Shown here in pieces: positions 1 to 7,463 of a DNA stretch of 64,000 bases; the stretch's first letter is position 1, and each line of letters opens with the position of its first letter. The translations under genes and the position numbers were made by a program. A model generated the notes under the pieces. That model saw nothing but the letters and a program-made list of their open reading frames with translations. It ran no database searches and was not told the DNA's origin. The DNA lies in assembly GCA_936432065.2 (NCBI GenBank), contig OW386292.2, positions 99,963,829 through 100,027,828 of the forward strand, read 5' to 3'. This DNA is from Rutpela maculata. Taxonomy: Eukaryota; Arthropoda; Insecta; Coleoptera; Cerambycidae.

Positions 1-691
1 TACCAGGAGCACGTTGCCGAGGTTCGCGAGCGTAAAGCATCGGTTTAATAATATGCAGGTACTTCCAGCTCTTACTACCGGACTTTTGCTTTTCAGAATC
101 ATAATTTCTCTTATGTGCGCTAGTCCTTTTTACAATATCAATGTACTGTTTCTTATCATCATAGTTATAGTGATGCGAACGTTTTTTAAATAGTAATTCA
201 TAAAGACCGCGAGTGTCCTGATACTCTTTATTATTTATTATTAAATTGTCACCGTCAAACTGAATGACAGAATTTCCAATATAATATTTATCTTCTTCGG
301 GATTATATCGTACACCATATCGAAAATCATGTGTATTTTCAGTATCATGCATCATCTCAGATATATACGTTTTAGGCAGATCGCTAAATTTCTCAAGATA
401 CTTCTCATCTGACTGGTCGCCTTCTTCAGAGTCGACAATCGACGGTGACGGTGTAATATTAATATTTTTTTCATCCTCTGAGGGTTCAGACTTTTTCTTA
501 ATGTTTAAATTCTCGTCCGTCTCAAGCTTGATATGTTTAGCTATTGAATGTAAAGGTGCGGTGATTGGGGCAAAAGACTTTTCGATTTGCAGATCGTGCA
601 TTTTGAGTGCCTCTAATTTGCGCTTTACGGCTTTCCGAGCTTCGATAATTTTATTAGTAATGTCCATGTCGACAGGTGCGTCAGATAACAT
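1..691 (-). CDS. Conserved Polinton protein of unknown function, 3' part outside the window
   Basis: An open frame runs on the minus strand from the ATG at 691-689 off the left edge without a stop (230 codons visible). An in-frame ATG at 667 is an alternative start. The N-terminal ~100 residues are charged and look disordered (runs of Glu, Asp, Ser, Lys). From about residue 130 there is an ordered segment with a tyrosine-rich stretch, a GNS motif, an NNKEY motif and a GLYELLFKK motif, then a basic C-terminal part. From memory, this arrangement is characteristic of an uncharacterised gene found in many arthropod Polintons. No enzymatic motif is seen. It lies 31 bp downstream of the ATPase stop on the same strand, so the two are probably expressed together. 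Confidence 0.72.
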   Translation of the reverse strand, partial: MLSDAPVDMDITNKIIEARKAVKRKLEALKMHDLQIEKSFAPITAPLHSIAKHIKLETDENLNIKKKSEPSEDEKNINITPSPSIVDSEEGDQSDEKYLEKFSDLPKTYISEMMHDTENTHDFRYGVRYNPEEDKYYIGNSVIQFDGDNLIINNKEYQDTRGLYELLFKKRSHHYNYDDKKQYIDIVKRTSAHKRNYDSEKQKSGSKSWKYLHIIKPMLYAREPRQRAPG

Positions 692-722
692 GTGTAATTA
701 TCAACTGATTGAGATAGTAAAA

Positions 723-1412
723 TCACAGGTATATATACTCGTCAAACCCCTTTCTGTATCGGCCATGTTTAATATCGCTATCTTTATCTATCACTAGGAA
801 TCCGTATTTATCTTTCCAGCATAACGAGCACATATGTTTGAAATCCTCAAAGCTCATATCGGTATTAACGTGATCGGAATATACATGTCTAAGATTCATG
901 TCATCCTGCTTGAATAATATCAGTAAATTTGCATTGTCTCTTATCAGATGTTTTGGAATGCGGGTATAGGTCTGACAGAGATAGAAGCTGTCTATCTGTT
1001 TATGCCGTCCCATGCTAAAGTAGTCACGCATCACACTTTGATTGTCGCAAGCTACGTCATCAAATATAAAAATGGAATTAATTTTAGCTTGCGCAGGCGT
1101 CATTATTACATCGCTATCCTTGAATTCATGATATCCCACGATCGAGCCGAGTACTTTTCTAAGATATTCATATTTAGGCTGGTAGAGAGATTTCGAGTAG
1201 ACGTAAACATTCTTGAAACGCAAGCCGTGTGGATGAGTCAGCAGGCTTATCACGATGTTTGTTTTCCCACAATTTGAAGGTCCGCAAATGATACACCTGA
1301 TGCTGTCGGGTAACAGAGGACCATGTCTACTATCTTTTTTCACATGACTATCGAAATCGAGATTATCGATTTTCAGACTGTTACCTGTCTTGATGAAACG
1401 CATGATTGACAC
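723..1412 (-). CDS. DNA-packaging ATPase (A32/FtsK-HerA type)
   Basis: The 229-aa protein has a Walker A motif GPSNCGKT at residues 44-51 and a hydrophobic Walker B strand ending in FDD near residues 113-119. This is the compact arrangement of the viral packaging ATPases of Polintons, adintoviruses and virophages. By family knowledge it would power translocation of the linear genome into the capsid. The start at 1412 is followed by a second ATG three codons in. It is transcribed away from the capsid cluster, from the divergent promoter at 1413-1499. The frame is intact and of normal length. Function is by motif and context. Confidence 0.88.
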   Translation of the reverse strand: MSIMRFIKTGNSLKIDNLDFDSHVKKDSRHGPLLPDSIRCIICGPSNCGKTNIVISLLTHPHGLRFKNVYVYSKSLYQPKYEYLRKVLGSIVGYHEFKDSDVIMTPAQAKINSIFIFDDVACDNQSVMRDYFSMGRHKQIDSFYLCQTYTRIPKHLIRDNANLLILFKQDDMNLRHVYSDHVNTDMSFEDFKHMCSLCWKDKYGFLVIDKDSDIKHGRYRKGFDEYIYL

Positions 1413-1499
1413 TGAGGTATTTCCACCAGGAGTTTAAGTATAAATAGCTTTCGGTCACCTGTAACACCTCAGTCTACTATTACATGTGATAGAGGTAAC
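1411..1499. promoter_or_regulatory. Divergent promoter between ATPase and PLA2 genes
   Basis: The 87-bp gap between two divergent starts holds TATAAATAG at 1439-1447, which reads as a TATA-like CTATTTATA on the other strand, so one core could serve both genes. It is flanked by an imperfect inverted repeat: ACTGAGGT near 1411-1418 and ACCTCAGT near 1468-1475. The right arm contains CCTGTAACACCT, which closely resembles the core of the palindrome array at 5.8-6.55 kb. A role in regulation is inferred. Confidence 0.5.
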
Positions 1500-2243
1500 A
1501 TGGCTGTAAACGCTCTCATAAATAAATTACCTTTCGAAGCCCATATCCCTGGCTATCGTTTCTGCGGCCCGGGTACTAAATTAGAAAAAAGACTGGCGCG
1601 AGGAGATCGCGGAATTAATGGTCTAGATGAGGCGTGTCGTGACCACGACATACAATATTCTAAAGTCAATGATGTGAAAGGACGGCATATTGCCGATAAA
1701 GAATTGGCAAAACGTGCTCTGAAGCGAGTATTTGCTAGGGATTCGTCCATCGGAGAAAGAGCGGCAGCAGCCGGTGTAGCAGGCATCATGAGTGCTAAAG
1801 TTAAATTAGGCTTGGGATGTAAAAAAAGAAAATGTGGCGGTACGATGACGTTTAAAAAAATATCCAATAAAATTCGTAAACTAGTACGTGGAGCTCCCTC
1901 TGTCGGGGATGCTATTAAAAAGGCCTCTCGTGCAGTACAGCGTATTAAAAAAGATAAAAAAATATCACCGATGGCTGCTCGCGTTATTCCTATACCGAAG
2001 ACGGGTGGCGTTCTACCGCTAATACCAATATTTGCTGGACTTAGTGCTCTGGGAGCGCTAGCCGGTGGATCTGCAGGTATAGCGAAAGCTGTAAGAGATT
2101 CTCAGGCGGCATCCTCCCAGCTTAAAGAATCTAAACGTCACAATCAGGCTATGGAGAGTATCGCCCTAGGTAAGGGACTCTATCTTCGTCCCTATCGAAC
2201 GGGACTTGGACTATACATGAATAAAAACATCAACAGCAAGTGA
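1500..2243 (+). CDS. Phospholipase A2-like capsid-associated protein
   Basis: The 247-aa protein has a parvovirus-VP1-like PLA2 domain. It shows a calcium-loop motif CGPGT at residues 22-26 and the catalytic motif with Cys46 and the His49-Asp50 dyad followed by Tyr53. In other capsids such domains are thought to help particles cross the endosomal membrane; that role here is inference. The middle is strongly basic, residues ~165-195 are hydrophobic and Gly/Ala-rich (membrane-active or pVI-like), and the C-terminus carries a GLYLRPY motif typical of these Polinton proteins. An LAGG-S site in the hydrophobic part resembles adenain cleavage sites. The stop TGA is followed directly by CTAG, and the protease frame continues in phase. 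Confidence 0.85.
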   Translation: MAVNALINKLPFEAHIPGYRFCGPGTKLEKRLARGDRGINGLDEACRDHDIQYSKVNDVKGRHIADKELAKRALKRVFARDSSIGERAAAAGVAGIMSAKVKLGLGCKKRKCGGTMTFKKISNKIRKLVRGAPSVGDAIKKASRAVQRIKKDKKISPMAARVIPIPKTGGVLPLIPIFAGLSALGALAGGSAGIAKAVRDSQAASSQLKESKRHNQAMESIALGKGLYLRPYRTGLGLYMNKNINSK

Positions 2244-2247
2244 CTAG
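2241..2247 (+). promoter_or_regulatory. Stop-codon readthrough context (UGA CUAG)
   Basis: The PLA2 frame ends in TGA followed by CTAG, the best-known stimulatory context for readthrough in animal and viral mRNAs. The same frame then stays open to 2609 through the protease domain. Whether readthrough happens is inference. Confidence 0.45.
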
Positions 2248-2609
2248 TAAAATTACCAAATCGAGCGCTCACCGACGTGGATCTGAAAAAATATGTTAAG
2301 ATGTTAAATATACCTAATTTTCGAGGAATATTTATGCGAGACCGACTACCTAAACGCGTACATAAAATTGAGACGGGCATTGTGAACTTGGATAGTGATA
2401 GCGGTAATGGTACTCATTGGACTGCATACTTTAAGAACGGTTCGAAAGCCGTTTATTATGATAGTTTTGGTAATTTACAGCCTCCTCTCGAATTAATAAA
2501 ATATTTAAATTGTTCTATTGAATACAATCACAAGCAGTATCAGTCTTATGACACAGTAAATTGTGGACATCTGTGTTTACAATTTCTATATAATGCGTCA
2601 TGCTTTTAA
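2244..2609 (+). CDS. Adenain-like cysteine protease (maturation protease)
   Basis: The frame is open from directly after the PLA2 stop to 2609. It shows the family's N-terminal LT-D-DL-KY and FRGIFMRD motifs, the catalytic His in GTHWTAYF, the acidic residue in YYDSFG, and the Gln...Cys end in YQSYDTVNCGHLC. Adenain-type proteases process capsid proteins during maturation. There is no ATG before the conserved FRGIFMRD region except an internal one near residue 20, which would remove conserved residues. A GTG at 2277 is possible but unlikely in an insect. Production as a PLA2-protease readthrough fusion, or from a non-AUG start, is therefore likely. About 111-122 aa, short but complete at the C-terminus. 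Confidence 0.82.
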   Translation, partial: LVKLPNRALTDVDLKKYVKMLNIPNFRGIFMRDRLPKRVHKIETGIVNLDSDSGNGTHWTAYFKNGSKAVYYDSFGNLQPPLELIKYLNCSIEYNHKQYQSYDTVNCGHLCLQFLYNASCF

Positions 2610-2647
2610 GTCACGTTCATTCTCAGAGCTAACCTTGAAGCCGCAAC

Positions 2648-3349
2648 ATGTCTTGTACGTTTACATTATCCGGCAAATCATCTAATTTAACCGCGCACTT
2701 TTCCCCACCCATAGACCTTGAAGACGGCGCTGAATATTCGCTTGCTTTAATAAATTTCGAGGCGTATAACTCCATACCGAACATAGACGCTACAAATAAT
2801 CATATATATTATGATACAGACGATAAGTTTATAAAAATTCCGGAGGGCTCGTATGAAATAGAAGATATAAATAATTACGTAAGAAAGCATTTTATTCTGA
2901 ATCATGGTAACGATAGTCATATTTCTATAGTATCCAATAAAATTACGTTAAAAGTGGAAATAAAATCCAATAAGATGATAAATTTTGAAAAGGCCGGCGG
3001 TATTGGCAGTTTGTTAGGATTTACATCTCGTCGTCTAAAACCGCTCGAGAAACATATATCTGATTTCCCGGCAAAAATTCAAAAAGTAAACGCTATATGC
3101 GTGGAGTGTAATCTCATCACAGGCAGTTACATGAATGATAGATCTGTACACATTATTCATGAATTTTTTCCTAGCGTGCCTCCCGGCTATAAAATAATAG
3201 AGTGTCCCGCTAATGCAATTTACCTACCGATTAATAAGAGGCATATAGATAGCATATCAATTAAGATAGTCGATCAAGACGGTGATCTTGTTAATTTCCG
3301 TGGCGAGGTCATCACGGTAAGACTGCACTTGAAGAAGAATGGGTCTTAG
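2648..3349 (+). CDS. Minor capsid protein (penton-like)
   Basis: The 233-aa protein occupies the slot immediately upstream of the major capsid gene, where Polintons encode the single-jelly-roll penton (minor capsid) protein. The N-terminus (TFTLSGKSSNL, then SLALINFEAYNSIPNI) and the repeated beta-strand-like alternation fit that family. It has no enzymatic motif, signal peptide or membrane segment. It starts 38 bp after the protease stop, and its last 11 bases overlap the start of the small gene at 3339. Assignment rests on position and recognised sequence pattern; a structural comparison would confirm the fold. Confidence 0.75.
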   Translation: MSCTFTLSGKSSNLTAHFSPPIDLEDGAEYSLALINFEAYNSIPNIDATNNHIYYDTDDKFIKIPEGSYEIEDINNYVRKHFILNHGNDSHISIVSNKITLKVEIKSNKMINFEKAGGIGSLLGFTSRRLKPLEKHISDFPAKIQKVNAICVECNLITGSYMNDRSVHIIHEFFPSVPPGYKIIECPANAIYLPINKRHIDSISIKIVDQDGDLVNFRGEVITVRLHLKKNGS

Positions 3350-3473
3350 TTTCCGAAATAGTTTAAAAGGAACACCTGCTCGCGCTCGAAACAGTTCACC
3401 TGCAACCTTCAAGGTGTTAACATCTAAAAATAGACGTTTTCTTTACTCTCTCGGTTACAAAGTGCTAATATGA
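3339..3473 (+). CDS. Small basic 44-aa protein between the capsid genes
   Basis: A 44-codon frame starts at ATG 3339 inside the end of the minor capsid gene. It stops at TGA 3471-3473, overlapping the ATG of the major capsid gene (ATGA). The product is rich in Arg, Lys and Ser with no acidic residues, and ends in a FLYSLGYKVLI-like segment. Similar short basic proteins with a FL-SLG ending occur at this position in related elements, as far as I recall. The double overlap and the exact fill of the gap argue it is real. It could be a small virion core or cement protein; this is inference. Confidence 0.62.
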   Translation: MGLSFRNSLKGTPARARNSSPATFKVLTSKNRRFLYSLGYKVLI

Positions 3474-4681
3474 ATCCGAATATTTTAAACGTGTTTGAGA
3501 AGCCTACGTTTGAAACCGCGATAACTAATTTTGAAAATCATAGTCATGGACCATATTCAATCAGAAATTTAAATAATAACGACGAAATTCGTATACCCAT
3601 TCAGCAGCAGGATGTGTATACTGCGCCGTATGCTAGTTCGCTGTATATGCGGGGCCGGTTACTTAAAGAGGATGGTACGGTTTCGAACACAGCGGTCTTT
3701 GATAAAATGGGGTTATTGTATCTGTTTGACGAGATACGATACGAAGTGAGCGGTAAAATTGTGGACAGCAGTAGAAATCCAGGCCTCGCGACTGTTATGA
3801 AGGGATATGCATCATTCACTCCGAATGACGCGAATCACTTAGAAAATGCTGGGTGGACTGATGTGGATGATAATTTTGCAGACGAGAACGGTTACTTTGA
3901 CGCATGTATACCTTTAAAAATATGTCTGGGGTTCGCAGAGACCTTTGAAAGAATTATTTTAAATGTCCGTCAAGAGCTGGTACTCGTTCGCAGTAGTATT
4001 GATACAAACGCAATCATAAATCTTGTAGCCGATGAAAAGATTAAAGTAGAATTGGAAATCGTTCAATGGCGTGTACCACACGTGACTGCATCTGACGTTG
4101 AGCGATTAAAATTAATGAAATATCTAGAGAGGAATATCGATTTGCCTGTACCGTTTAGAAGCTGGGAATTACATGAATACCCCATGCTGATGGAATCGCA
4201 GACGCATACTTGGAATATTAAAACTTCGTCTCAGTTAGAGACACCGCGATATATTATTTTCGGCCTTCAAACGGGTCGTAAAAATGCAGTCGCTAAACGT
4301 ATGAGTGAATTTGATCACTGCGAGTTGACTAATTTTAAACTTTTTTTAAATTCGGAATCATATCCCTATGATAACTTGAATATTAATTTTGAGAAGAATT
4401 TCTGTGCTACTCTGTATGAAATGTTCTGTCAATTTCAGAAATCTTATTATGAGAAAGAAAATGAACCTCTGCTTACTAAATATAAATTTAAAACTAAAGC
4501 TCCTCTGGTAGTTATCGACTGTTCGTGTCAGAATGAGGTTGTAAAGTCGAGTGCAGTGGACATTAGGCTGGAATTTAGCACTAATAAAAATATTCCGAAA
4601 GACACTGCTGCATATTGTCTTATAATTCATGATAGATTGATTTATTACAATCCTTTAACCAGTATAGTTCGTCCATACTAA
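3470..4681 (+). CDS. Major capsid protein (double jelly-roll type)
   Basis: The 403-aa protein begins MNPNILNVFEKPTF and has the EIRIPIQQQDVYTAP block near residues 41-55, a pattern I associate with major capsid proteins of arthropod Polintons. Length and position (after the penton-like gene, before the DEDD-like gene) agree. By family knowledge it forms trimeric pseudohexameric capsomers of an icosahedral shell through two jelly-roll domains; the fold is not provable by eye. The start overlaps the stop of the small gene at 3339-3473, and the next gene begins one base after its stop, so the cluster is tightly packed. Confidence 0.82.
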   Translation: MNPNILNVFEKPTFETAITNFENHSHGPYSIRNLNNNDEIRIPIQQQDVYTAPYASSLYMRGRLLKEDGTVSNTAVFDKMGLLYLFDEIRYEVSGKIVDSSRNPGLATVMKGYASFTPNDANHLENAGWTDVDDNFADENGYFDACIPLKICLGFAETFERIILNVRQELVLVRSSIDTNAIINLVADEKIKVELEIVQWRVPHVTASDVERLKLMKYLERNIDLPVPFRSWELHEYPMLMESQTHTWNIKTSSQLETPRYIIFGLQTGRKNAVAKRMSEFDHCELTNFKLFLNSESYPYDNLNINFEKNFCATLYEMFCQFQKSYYEKENEPLLTKYKFKTKAPLVVIDCSCQNEVVKSSAVDIRLEFSTNKNIPKDTAAYCLIIHDRLIYYNPLTSIVRPY

Positions 4682-4682
4682 T

Positions 4683-5183
4683 ATGTATATAATAGACGTG
4701 CAGGGCTTCCAGCATAAAAAGGAGTTAGCGTTTGCATGTAAAGAAATTTCAATTTTTAATATTACCGATGTCTCGTGTGTACATCGGATAATTAAACCGA
4801 CTGTTAGTTACGGGCTTCTTACACACAATATTCAGAAGCAAATTAATTGGATAACTGATCATGTGCACGGTCTCCGATGGTCCACGCCTTATGATAATCT
4901 CCGGTACGGCGACCTGCAGGACTTCATCGACAGCCACGTACTTGAGAGAGAAGCAAAAGTTTATGTCAAGGGACTGGAAAAGAAGCGATGGCTTCAGCAT
5001 TATCTGTCTAATAATAATAATATTATAGACTTATATAATTGTAATAATATGAATAGTTTAATGTTAAATAATTTAGAATATCATTGTCATAAACATATTA
5101 ATAATCATTTACGCTGCTCTAGGCAGAATGTCTACTCGATATATCAGTGGTATATTGTAAATAAAGATAAGGATTTTGAATAA
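4683..5183 (+). CDS. DEDD/RNase H-fold nuclease-like accessory protein
   Basis: The 166-aa protein starts MYIIDVQGF, an N-terminal strand with an Asp like the first motif of DEDD exonucleases. It continues with a KEISI strand, a NWITDHVHGLRW block, a KGLEKKRWL segment, and a C-terminal part with paired His and Cys residues (CHKH, CSRQN). I recognise this as a protein that recurs next to the capsid gene in insect Polintons. Whether it is an active nuclease is unclear, since only the first acidic motif is convincing. It follows the major capsid stop by one base. AATAAA overlaps its stop codon (5179-5184), so a transcript may end here. Confidence 0.6.
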   Translation: MYIIDVQGFQHKKELAFACKEISIFNITDVSCVHRIIKPTVSYGLLTHNIQKQINWITDHVHGLRWSTPYDNLRYGDLQDFIDSHVLEREAKVYVKGLEKKRWLQHYLSNNNNIIDLYNCNNMNSLMLNNLEYHCHKHINNHLRCSRQNVYSIYQWYIVNKDKDFE

Positions 5184-5339
5184 ACAAATTTATGCTAACC
5201 ATACTGGCTTTTATTTCTGTATACATGTGTGCGTGTATGAATGACGAGTGGGGTGGGGGGCAGAGAGGGAGAGAGAGAGAAGTGGGGGGAGAGCTCTTGC
5301 CTCGAGTCAGAGCGCGGTGATCAGTTAGACGTTGCAAAG

Positions 5340-5661
5340 ATGCACAATCAAACGGGGCTTAGAGAGCTGATAGCGGGCAATATTTGCCAATGTTCGATGT
5401 GCCAAGTCCCACCGGAGGGTTGGAGGTACCTGGGGCTGCCTCAGCCCCAGGACCCCGTAACGCAACCACCACCACCACCACCACAGGAGATGCCCCGGCT
5501 GATGCTCTTAGCCGACATCATGAAAGGTATTTAAAATATTTTTTCTGTTTCGTATAACTCAATACTTATAGATATTTTTTTAAATTGTTACAGACTCCAT
5601 TGAACTCAGAATTTCTTCGGAGATTTGGAGAGGTCGATCTGTCAGCCGGCGAGACCAATAA
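5340..5661 (+). CDS. Candidate two-exon small gene, Pro-rich, unknown
   Basis: Exon 1 starts at ATG 5340 (an in-frame ATG at 5241 would add 33 codons) and ends at 5526 before a GT donor. A 67-bp intron (5527-5593) ends in TTACAG. Joining in phase 1 extends the frame to TAA at 5659-5661, which overlaps an AATAAA signal at 5658-5663. The product is about 84 aa with a paired-Cys motif CQCSMC, a run of six prolines and a short basic C-terminus. Exon 1 is more GC-rich than the neighbouring genes. It sits after the capsid cluster and before the palindromes. I do not recognise it; it could be an element accessory gene or a captured host fragment. Confidence 0.38.
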
Positions 5662-5835
5662 ATTTCTTTTTTAAATTAACATACGATCTGCCCTCCCGCC
5701 GGATAGCCAGACCAGTGTTTTTATTATTTTATTAATTCTACACAATTTTAATTATAATTTTTTTATATTAATAAAAAATGTTATTAATAATCTTTTTTTA
5801 TTTCAAGAGTTGATAGCATCTCATACTTATTAAGT

Positions 5836-6556
5836 GTCTGAACAGCTCGAACAGCTCCAACAGCTCCAACAGGTGTAACAGGTACCGTACCTGTTACACC
5901 TGTTCGAGCTGTTGGAGCTGTTCGAGCTGTTCGAGCTGTTGGAACTGACCATATATAATACACGTATATGTATATGTATATGGGCTGCTTGAACAGCTCC
6001 AACAGCTCCAACAGCTCCAACAGGTGTAACAGGTACCGTACCTGTTACACCTGTTCGAGCTGTTGGAGCTGTTGGAGCTGTTCGAGCTGTTGAAACTGAC
6101 CCTATATAATACATGTATATGTATATGTATATGGGCTGTTTGAACAGCTCCAACAGCTCCAACAGCTCCAACAGGTGTAACAGGTACGGTACCTGTTACA
6201 CCTGTTGGAGCTGTTGGAGCTGTTCGAGCTGTTGAAACTGACCCTATATATTACATGTATATGTATATGTATATGGGCTGCTTGAACAGCTCCAACAGCT
6301 CCAACAGCTCCAACAGCTCCAACAGGTGTAACAGGTACCGTACCTGTTACACCTGTTCGAGCTGTTGGAGCTGTTGGAGCTGTTCGAGCTGTTCAAACAG
6401 CCCATATATAATACACGTATATGTATATGTATATGACCTGCTTGAACAGCTCCAACAGCTCCAACAGCTCGAACAGCTCCAACAGGTGTAACAGGTACGG
6501 TACCTGTTACACCTGTTGGAGCTGTTCGAGCTGTTGGAGCTGTTCAAGCTGTCTCA
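5836..6556. repeat. Array of five long palindromes with 151-bp period
   Basis: Five near-perfect inverted repeats are centred on GGTACCGTACC or GGTACGGTACC at 5881-5891, 6032-6042, 6183-6193, 6334-6344 and 6494-6504. Spacing is 151, 151, 151 and 160 bp. Each arm is CAGGTGTAACA followed outward by three to five copies of a 9-bp unit (CAGCTCCAA or CAGCTCGAA). Spacers carry TATATAATACATGTATATG-type sequence. Each unit could form a cruciform or a long RNA hairpin with arms of roughly 45-55 bp. The array lies between the convergent plus and minus gene sets, so it may act as a two-way terminator, insulator or protein-binding array; function is inference. Confidence 0.9.
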
Positions 6557-6673
6557 CCTGCCTCTCTCATGATCATCATGTCAGGATAGGTATTAGGAAA
6601 TAAAAACACACATTTTATAAATAATTTAATTTATTAAATGTAAAATATTTATATTACAATACTTTAATACTAA
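6557..6673 (-). terminator. 3' region of the minus-strand polymerase cluster
   Basis: AT-rich sequence downstream of the minus-strand genes. It contains a minus-strand AATAAA (TTTATT at 6630-6635) about 40 bp past the stop at 6674, a plausible polyadenylation signal. Confidence 0.35.
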
Positions 6674-7420
6674 TTACAAAAAATGTAGACGAACTATGTC
6701 AAGCGTCTTAACATAATCTTCTAAGGTAGTCGATGGCCAGTGCCCGCTGTCTGGACCAGAGCTCCAACCAGTCGGCTGCCCAGAGCGACCTTTGGATATA
6801 TTATCCTCCAGCCATTTTATTAACTGCTTATGCTCTTCATTGAAATTAATATCTAATTTGAAATGTATATTATTCCTACCAATTACTCGAAACAAAATTT
6901 CAAGAAATTCGTATTGTGTAAAGTAAGCTGCCTCGCAAAATGCTTTATTAATCGACCAATCAATACTTTTATAATTATCAGAAATATTTTTAGCCGGGTA
7001 CGATTTCGAATAAAAATCAATTGACATATAATCATCATTACACGTTAATAATTCTTCTAAAAAAATTCTAAAATAACTATTATTCGCGGCGGGATAATGT
7101 CTGTTAATTACTTCTCGTAATCGATACACGGTAAGGTGAGTAATACATTCTCTTTGGAAAATATATTCCAACTGCTGAATAAAAATATCGTTTTGAAGTT
7201 TTTTCGTAAATATTTTTTTCATTAAATCGAAATTAGAACTATCTCTTAAAGCCATCCAGTATAAAGCTTTGTCCGGTATAACAATCTTTTCTAAAATTTT
7301 ATGAACTAATTGATAATTACCCCGATTCAATGCATTTTGAATGTACCTCTCATATATGTCGCGAGTGATAAGTACAAGCTTGTACTGCAATTCTTTTTCT
7401 AACCCGTCCATCGCGATCAA
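6674..7420 (-). CDS. Helical accessory protein of unknown function
   Basis: A 248-aa intact frame; the second ATG (7411) gives a more ordinary start (MDGLEKEL). The sequence is rich in Leu, Ile, Asn, Tyr and Lys and appears mostly alpha-helical. Segments such as ALNRGNYQLVHKILE look like helix pairs of ankyrin-like or TPR-like repeats, but no repeat consensus is clear. A Gly/Ser/Pro-rich stretch lies near residues 212-228. It begins 43 bp after the polymerase stop on the same strand and probably shares its transcript. I do not recognise the family; a host-interaction or replication-accessory role is only a guess. Confidence 0.6.
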   Translation of the reverse strand: MIAMDGLEKELQYKLVLITRDIYERYIQNALNRGNYQLVHKILEKIVIPDKALYWMALRDSSNFDLMKKIFTKKLQNDIFIQQLEYIFQRECITHLTVYRLREVINRHYPAANNSYFRIFLEELLTCNDDYMSIDFYSKSYPAKNISDNYKSIDWSINKAFCEAAYFTQYEFLEILFRVIGRNNIHFKLDINFNEEHKQLIKWLEDNISKGRSGQPTGWSSGPDSGHWPSTTLEDYVKTLDIVRLHFL

Positions 7421-7463
7421 AGTCTCTAAAGTAAATGAATCCGAACGGCTACTGCCAAGCGCT

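Noticed and set aside
1553..1867. 104-aa minus-strand frame opposite the PLA2 gene
   Set aside because: Antisense of a clearly coding frame.
2277..2279. GTG at 2277 as the protease start
   Set aside because: GTG initiation is not expected in an insect, and conserved residues of the family lie upstream in the same frame.
5836..6556. CRISPR-like look (regular repeats and spacers)
   Set aside because: Repeats are ~110-bp palindromes with non-unique, nearly identical spacers in a eukaryotic element; no cas genes.
5784..6603. Several overlapping frames on both strands rich in Asn-Ser-Ser and Thr-Cys
   Set aside because: They are translations of the 9-bp units inside the palindromes; open only because 9 is a multiple of 3. 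No codon-use or start-site support.
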